Assembly: GCA_019188255.1 (NCBI GenBank)
Contig: JAETXT010000006.1
Span: 4,092,001 to 4,156,000, forward strand
Origin: Verticillium longisporum
Taxonomy: Eukaryota; Ascomycota; Sordariomycetes; Glomerellales; Plectosphaerellaceae
Reading direction: 5' to 3'
DNA: 64,000 bases
Below, piece by piece: positions 60,308 through 64,000 of this stretch; positions within the stretch are counted from its first letter, which is position 1; each line of letters begins with the position of its first letter. The notes under the pieces were generated by a model. It was given only the letters and a program-made list of their open reading frames with translations, was not told the origin of the DNA and searched no databases. Position numbers and translations under genes: made by a program.

Positions 60308-62543
60308 CGTGACTCTGCCGCGTCTTGGTCGGACACGCTTCCTTTGCTCGTCGTTCGAAACAGCACTGCGGCGCGTGGGCGGGTTGCTCCGAAGATTGGC
60401 GCGAAGAGGCGGGGGAGCTGGACCAGGTGCGCTGCTTTGCCGTAGCTAAGAAGCTCTTCACCGATCCGTTCAGCAACGGGCGAAGGCTGAGGTCAAGCGC
60501 ATGGCCGAACTATAGCATACAAGACGAAGAGCAGTGTCGTGACACCAGATTCGCCGACAAGGTGTAGTGGAGGGAACAGAGGAGCAAGTTTTCGGCAACG
60601 AAAAGGCAAAGAGGATGGACGGCACAGGAGACAGAAGGCTGGCGAAATGGGCTGGCCGGCGGATGGTACCGCACACCTCCTGCAGCGGCTTTGACCCTGC
60701 AGATAGATGTCAGGGGTGGGGTGAATGGATGTCGGTTGGTTTCCGTAACATCGATCCCCAGTTCTGGCTGTGGTGACACCAAGACCCAGACGGTGTCGTT
60801 TCTCGTCGTTTTGCGATCGAAGACACAGGAGAGAAAGGTGAAAGAATCGGCCGAAGTGATGAACATGGGCAGACATGAGCTCAAGAACTGCAGGTGAGTG
60901 ATATGGTAGCCACTGGTTCGGCCCCTCACCGATCATGGCTGGGATGTGTGTGCATGCACCTTTGCTTTGTCGGCCAGAACGCTTGCTGACCTTGGCGTTG
61001 ACTATCCATGGGGTAGCCTGTTAGGAGGTCATTCTCCAACCAGTCAAGACAGATAACTAGGGCGGGCCACAGCTCAAGCAGTGCCGCATGTGACTACTGC
61101 ACGACAGAGGACCGGGATGCCCGTGGGTGCTACTTTGTCGCAAGGTGCTTCGAGTGCGAGGAGATCACGTCTGGGCGTCAGTCGCTCAAGGCTATCCAAC
61201 AGTCCGCTTGAAGGGAGCATTGGTCGTATTTGACACGTCGAGAGCCCATATTCTGGCTTCAGATCCTTTCAGAGCCAGGCCATCTCAACAACAGAGACGT
61301 ACAGAGTGCGCTCTCTGATCTTTTGGCTCCGACCATATGGTCGCGACCGCGGCGGCCAGCGATTCCTGGGACAGAGCTCATGGGAAAGCAATGCATGTTG
61401 AGTCCAATCTATTCTTGGAGACGCCAGGGGGCATGATGGTGTCCAATTGGCTGCTGCGAGGTGCGGAGAAAGAAGAAGCGTCGGCGCTTAATTTTCTACC
61501 TCTCTTGGTCGGCCGACCTTGGATTTCGGATGTGATACCACGCTGCGTGATTCGGCTCCTAGGCAAGCTGGTCGAGAACCTTGCATTAGCGTTTCGCCCA
61601 AGCTGCTTCGCCAAAGGCACCTCGCATCCGTTGGTCGACGCACGGGAACGCGGCGGTATGACATGGATTGCGCAGGCGTACTGAGTCGCTTTGCGACCAA
61701 AGTCCCCATATGCATGCCGTGTCACTCTTCACAGAAGCTCATCGCCCCGACCCAACAAGCAAAAGAACCCAAGTCGTTCTCTGACAATCGCAAATGGCCT
61801 ACCGACTGGCCAGACAGGTGACCTGATCCGCGCGAGTTGGCAGCCTCAAAGCCCAGTAGCAGATAGACCTCTCGGCCCCGCCTCCTTCTCGGTGTGCTGC
61901 AGATCAGATATCGGTGTGGTGGGGTTTGGTAGTGGCCCTTTGGCCCTTTGGTTGTGGTCATGCTCCAGATGAGCTTGGCTCTGTTCGGTCTGTTCGATCT
62001 GCGAATGGACTTTCTGTCAGGCAGTCGGTAATCGATCAGTCCAGTCCCGTTGCGAGCGGCCTGAGGCTCAGAATGGTGAAGGGCTGCGTTGAGGGTCCCC
62101 ATAGCCTTCAGGCGAGCCGAGATTCTACCGCAGCAGTCTCCACCCCGCAGTCGTCAAAATTCTAGAGCTTTCTCTCGCGACTCCGTTCTGAAGCTGTTTT
62201 CACTTAACTACCTTACTCCCACTTCGTTCCTGCAGGTGTCCTTAGCAATGAGATAACGACACCGCAAACACGTCCACAGGTAAGACGACCTCCATTACCA
62301 ACACCTCACCCCCCCTTCTTCCCCTCCATATGATGATACGCCAGCTGGCACCAGTCATAGAAAGACTTGTACTCCCATCTTTGATGACACATGCTTCGGT
62401 CTTCGACCTCTCTCTGAACATTGGAACCCTACCTACCTGAACCGCAAGCATCACGTTGTTCTGGAGCTCTTTGCTGACTTGGATTCAACAGTCAAAAGCC
62501 ACAGCCTCACAGCTCTCGTCAGAACTGAGTCACCGCTTCCAAG
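60308..62543. other. Long intergenic region (about 2.2 kb)
   Basis: Divergent space between the large unknown gene and AHA1. No coding region, RNA gene or obvious repeat could be supported. Confidence 0.45.
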
Positions 62544-63574
62544 ATGGTCCTCCATAACCCTAATAACTGGCATTGGGTCAACAAGGATGTTTCACCGTGG
62601 GCCAAGGAGTATCTCGAGACCACTCTCTTGAAGCTCCAGGCTGAGGATGGCGGTGTCACAGCGAAGATCAGCAAGCTCGTGAGCATGGACGGCGATGTGG
62701 ACGTCAGCCAAAGGAAGGGCAAAGTTATTACTATCTTCGACGTGAAGCTCGTGCTTGAGTACTCCGGCTCTACTCCCGATGAGGCTGACGTCTCGGGTAC
62801 CATTACGGTCCCCGAGGTCGCCCATGACACCGAGGAAGACGAGTACGTGTTCGACGTCGACATTTTCGCCGAGTCCAAGGACAAGCAGCCTGTAAAGGAC
62901 TTGGTTCGCTCCAAGCTTGTCCCTCAGCTTCGATCTGAGTTCTCCAAGCTCTCTTCAGCCCTCATTGCTGAGCATGGCAAGGATATCCAGCACGCGCCTG
63001 GGTCCAACCCATCTAGCGGCTTCTCCACCCCCAAGGTGCATGCGCCTGCAAGCGCTTCCAAGTCTGCAGCCCAGTCCTCCACTCAGACCAACAATGGAGG
63101 CGTCGTGAACACTGTTACCCTGAATGAGACAACTGAGTTCCGTACCTCTGCCGACCAGCTGTACGAGACCTTCACTGATCCCGGTCGCATTGCTGCCTTT
63201 ACCCGTGCGCCGCCTAAGGTGTTTGAGGGTGCCAAGAAGGGTGGCAAGTTCGAGCTCTTTGATGGCAATGTCTCGGGCGAGTACCTGGAGCTGGAGTCCC
63301 CCAAGAGGATCGTGCAGAGCTGGCGTCTCAAGCAGTGGCCCGCTGGCCACTTCTCCAAGCTGAACATTGAGTTCGACCAGAACGACATCGACCACGTTAC
63401 CTTGATGCGCGTGTCCTGGACCGGCGTTCCTGTTGGCCAGGAGGACGTCACCAAGCGCAACTGGGAGGAGTACTATGTAAACAGCATCAAGCGCACCTTC
63501 GGGTAAGTGACTACCTTTTGCGCGCGGGCCAAGATGCATGGCTAACACAAACCAGCTTTGGAACCATTCTGTAA
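62544..63574 (+). CDS. AHA1: Hsp90 co-chaperone AHA1
   Basis: Exons 62544-63502 and 63556-63574 encode 325 aa; the six-codon last exon changes the end to TFGFGTIL. The N-terminal domain begins MVLHNPNNWHWVNKDVSPWA, containing the NxNNWHW-type motif that stimulates Hsp90 ATPase by contacting its nucleotide-exchange lid, and runs to about residue 150. A Ser/Ala-rich linker (about 150-185) leads to the C-terminal AHSA1 helix-grip domain: LNETTEFRTSADQLYETFTD, AFTRAPPKVFEGAKKGGKF, FDGNVSGEYLELESPKRIV and QSWRLKQWPAGHFS. AHA1 activates the Hsp90 ATPase in the cytosol. Frames intact. Confidence 0.96.
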
Positions 63575-64000
63575 TTTTGCACAATTCCAACAGGAGGACC
63601 GACGGCACCGAAGACTATTCATTGCAATGATGAGGTGAGGCTGCTTCACCTGGATATGGCAGACATGTGGTGAGAGGATGAAGTCAAAGGCTGTAATCGG
63701 TCGCAGCGCCTGCTACATAATGCCTCCTGCGTGGGGGAACGATAGTTACGAGAAATGGTCAATGAAACCCCGTTAAATACTCATTCTGCGAGAAGCACTA
63801 CTCCATTCGCCGCGACCGCTTAGGTTCCAATGAATGTACCTTGCATCTATATATTGATGCCCATCTTTGTCGCTCAAAACTCGTCTACTTTTTGTGCCGG
63901 TGTCATCGGTAATGCATAGAAGGATGCGATCCAGTACTCCAAGAACAGTCTCTCTGGCTGTCGAACTGCCAGCTTGTACTGCCAACAGCTGCCCAGAGTG
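63575..64000. other. Right-edge intergenic sequence
   Basis: 3' region of AHA1 and unassigned sequence up to the window edge. A short minus-strand frame at 63773-63985 shows no family features and is not called. Confidence 0.4.

Overview
The window is nuclear DNA of a filamentous ascomycete (Pezizomycotina, most likely a sordariomycete). Evidence: compact genes split by short GT-AG introns (about 35-210 nt) with CTAAC/CTGAC-like branch sites, a six-exon beta-tubulin gene, LYR assembly factor FMC1, a LaeA-like methyltransferase and a class II-type P450, on a moderately GC-rich background. The species cannot be named from the sequence alone.

Layout. 0-5 kb: a truncated FAD-linked oxidase, an alpha/beta hydrolase and peroxin PEX14 (all minus). 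5.5-13.3 kb: kinetochore NDC80 (divergent from PEX14), an orphan gene, a NAPE-PLD-type metallohydrolase, a CCC1/VIT1 iron/manganese transporter (minus) and a 76-aa protein. 13.7-23 kb: RAD10/ERCC1 and an uncharacterised gene (minus), an enolase-superfamily sugar-acid dehydratase followed by a four-copy dispersed 32-nt repeat, and a membrane-anchored spermidine-synthase-like protein. 23-37 kb: an FMN-binding split-barrel protein (minus), a long inverted repeat, a roughly 2,250-aa membrane protein with LW/FRTT repeat modules, and a 1,121-aa disordered protein (minus). 37-42.4 kb is gene-poor. 42.4-50 kb: housekeeping block GCN20, TUB2, MRPL6, MET22. 51-56 kb: a P450 and a LaeA-like methyltransferase in divergent orientation, then FMC1. 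56.6-63.6 kb: a large conserved unknown (minus) and Hsp90 co-chaperone AHA1.

Most genes are unrelated housekeeping functions (peroxisome import, mitosis, repair, translation, mitochondrial assembly, sulfur/PAP metabolism), so no large operon-like or biosynthetic cluster is evident; the only candidate co-regulated accessory pair is P450 plus methyltransferase. 

A global feature is important when using this annotation: at least twelve reading frames lose exactly one base, mostly inside short C/G/A runs, including in essential TUB2 and NDC80. These are best read as base-calling or assembly errors, not biology, and the affected genes are annotated here as single loci with the break position given. 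The most notable structural observation is a 7-nt microexon in PEX14.
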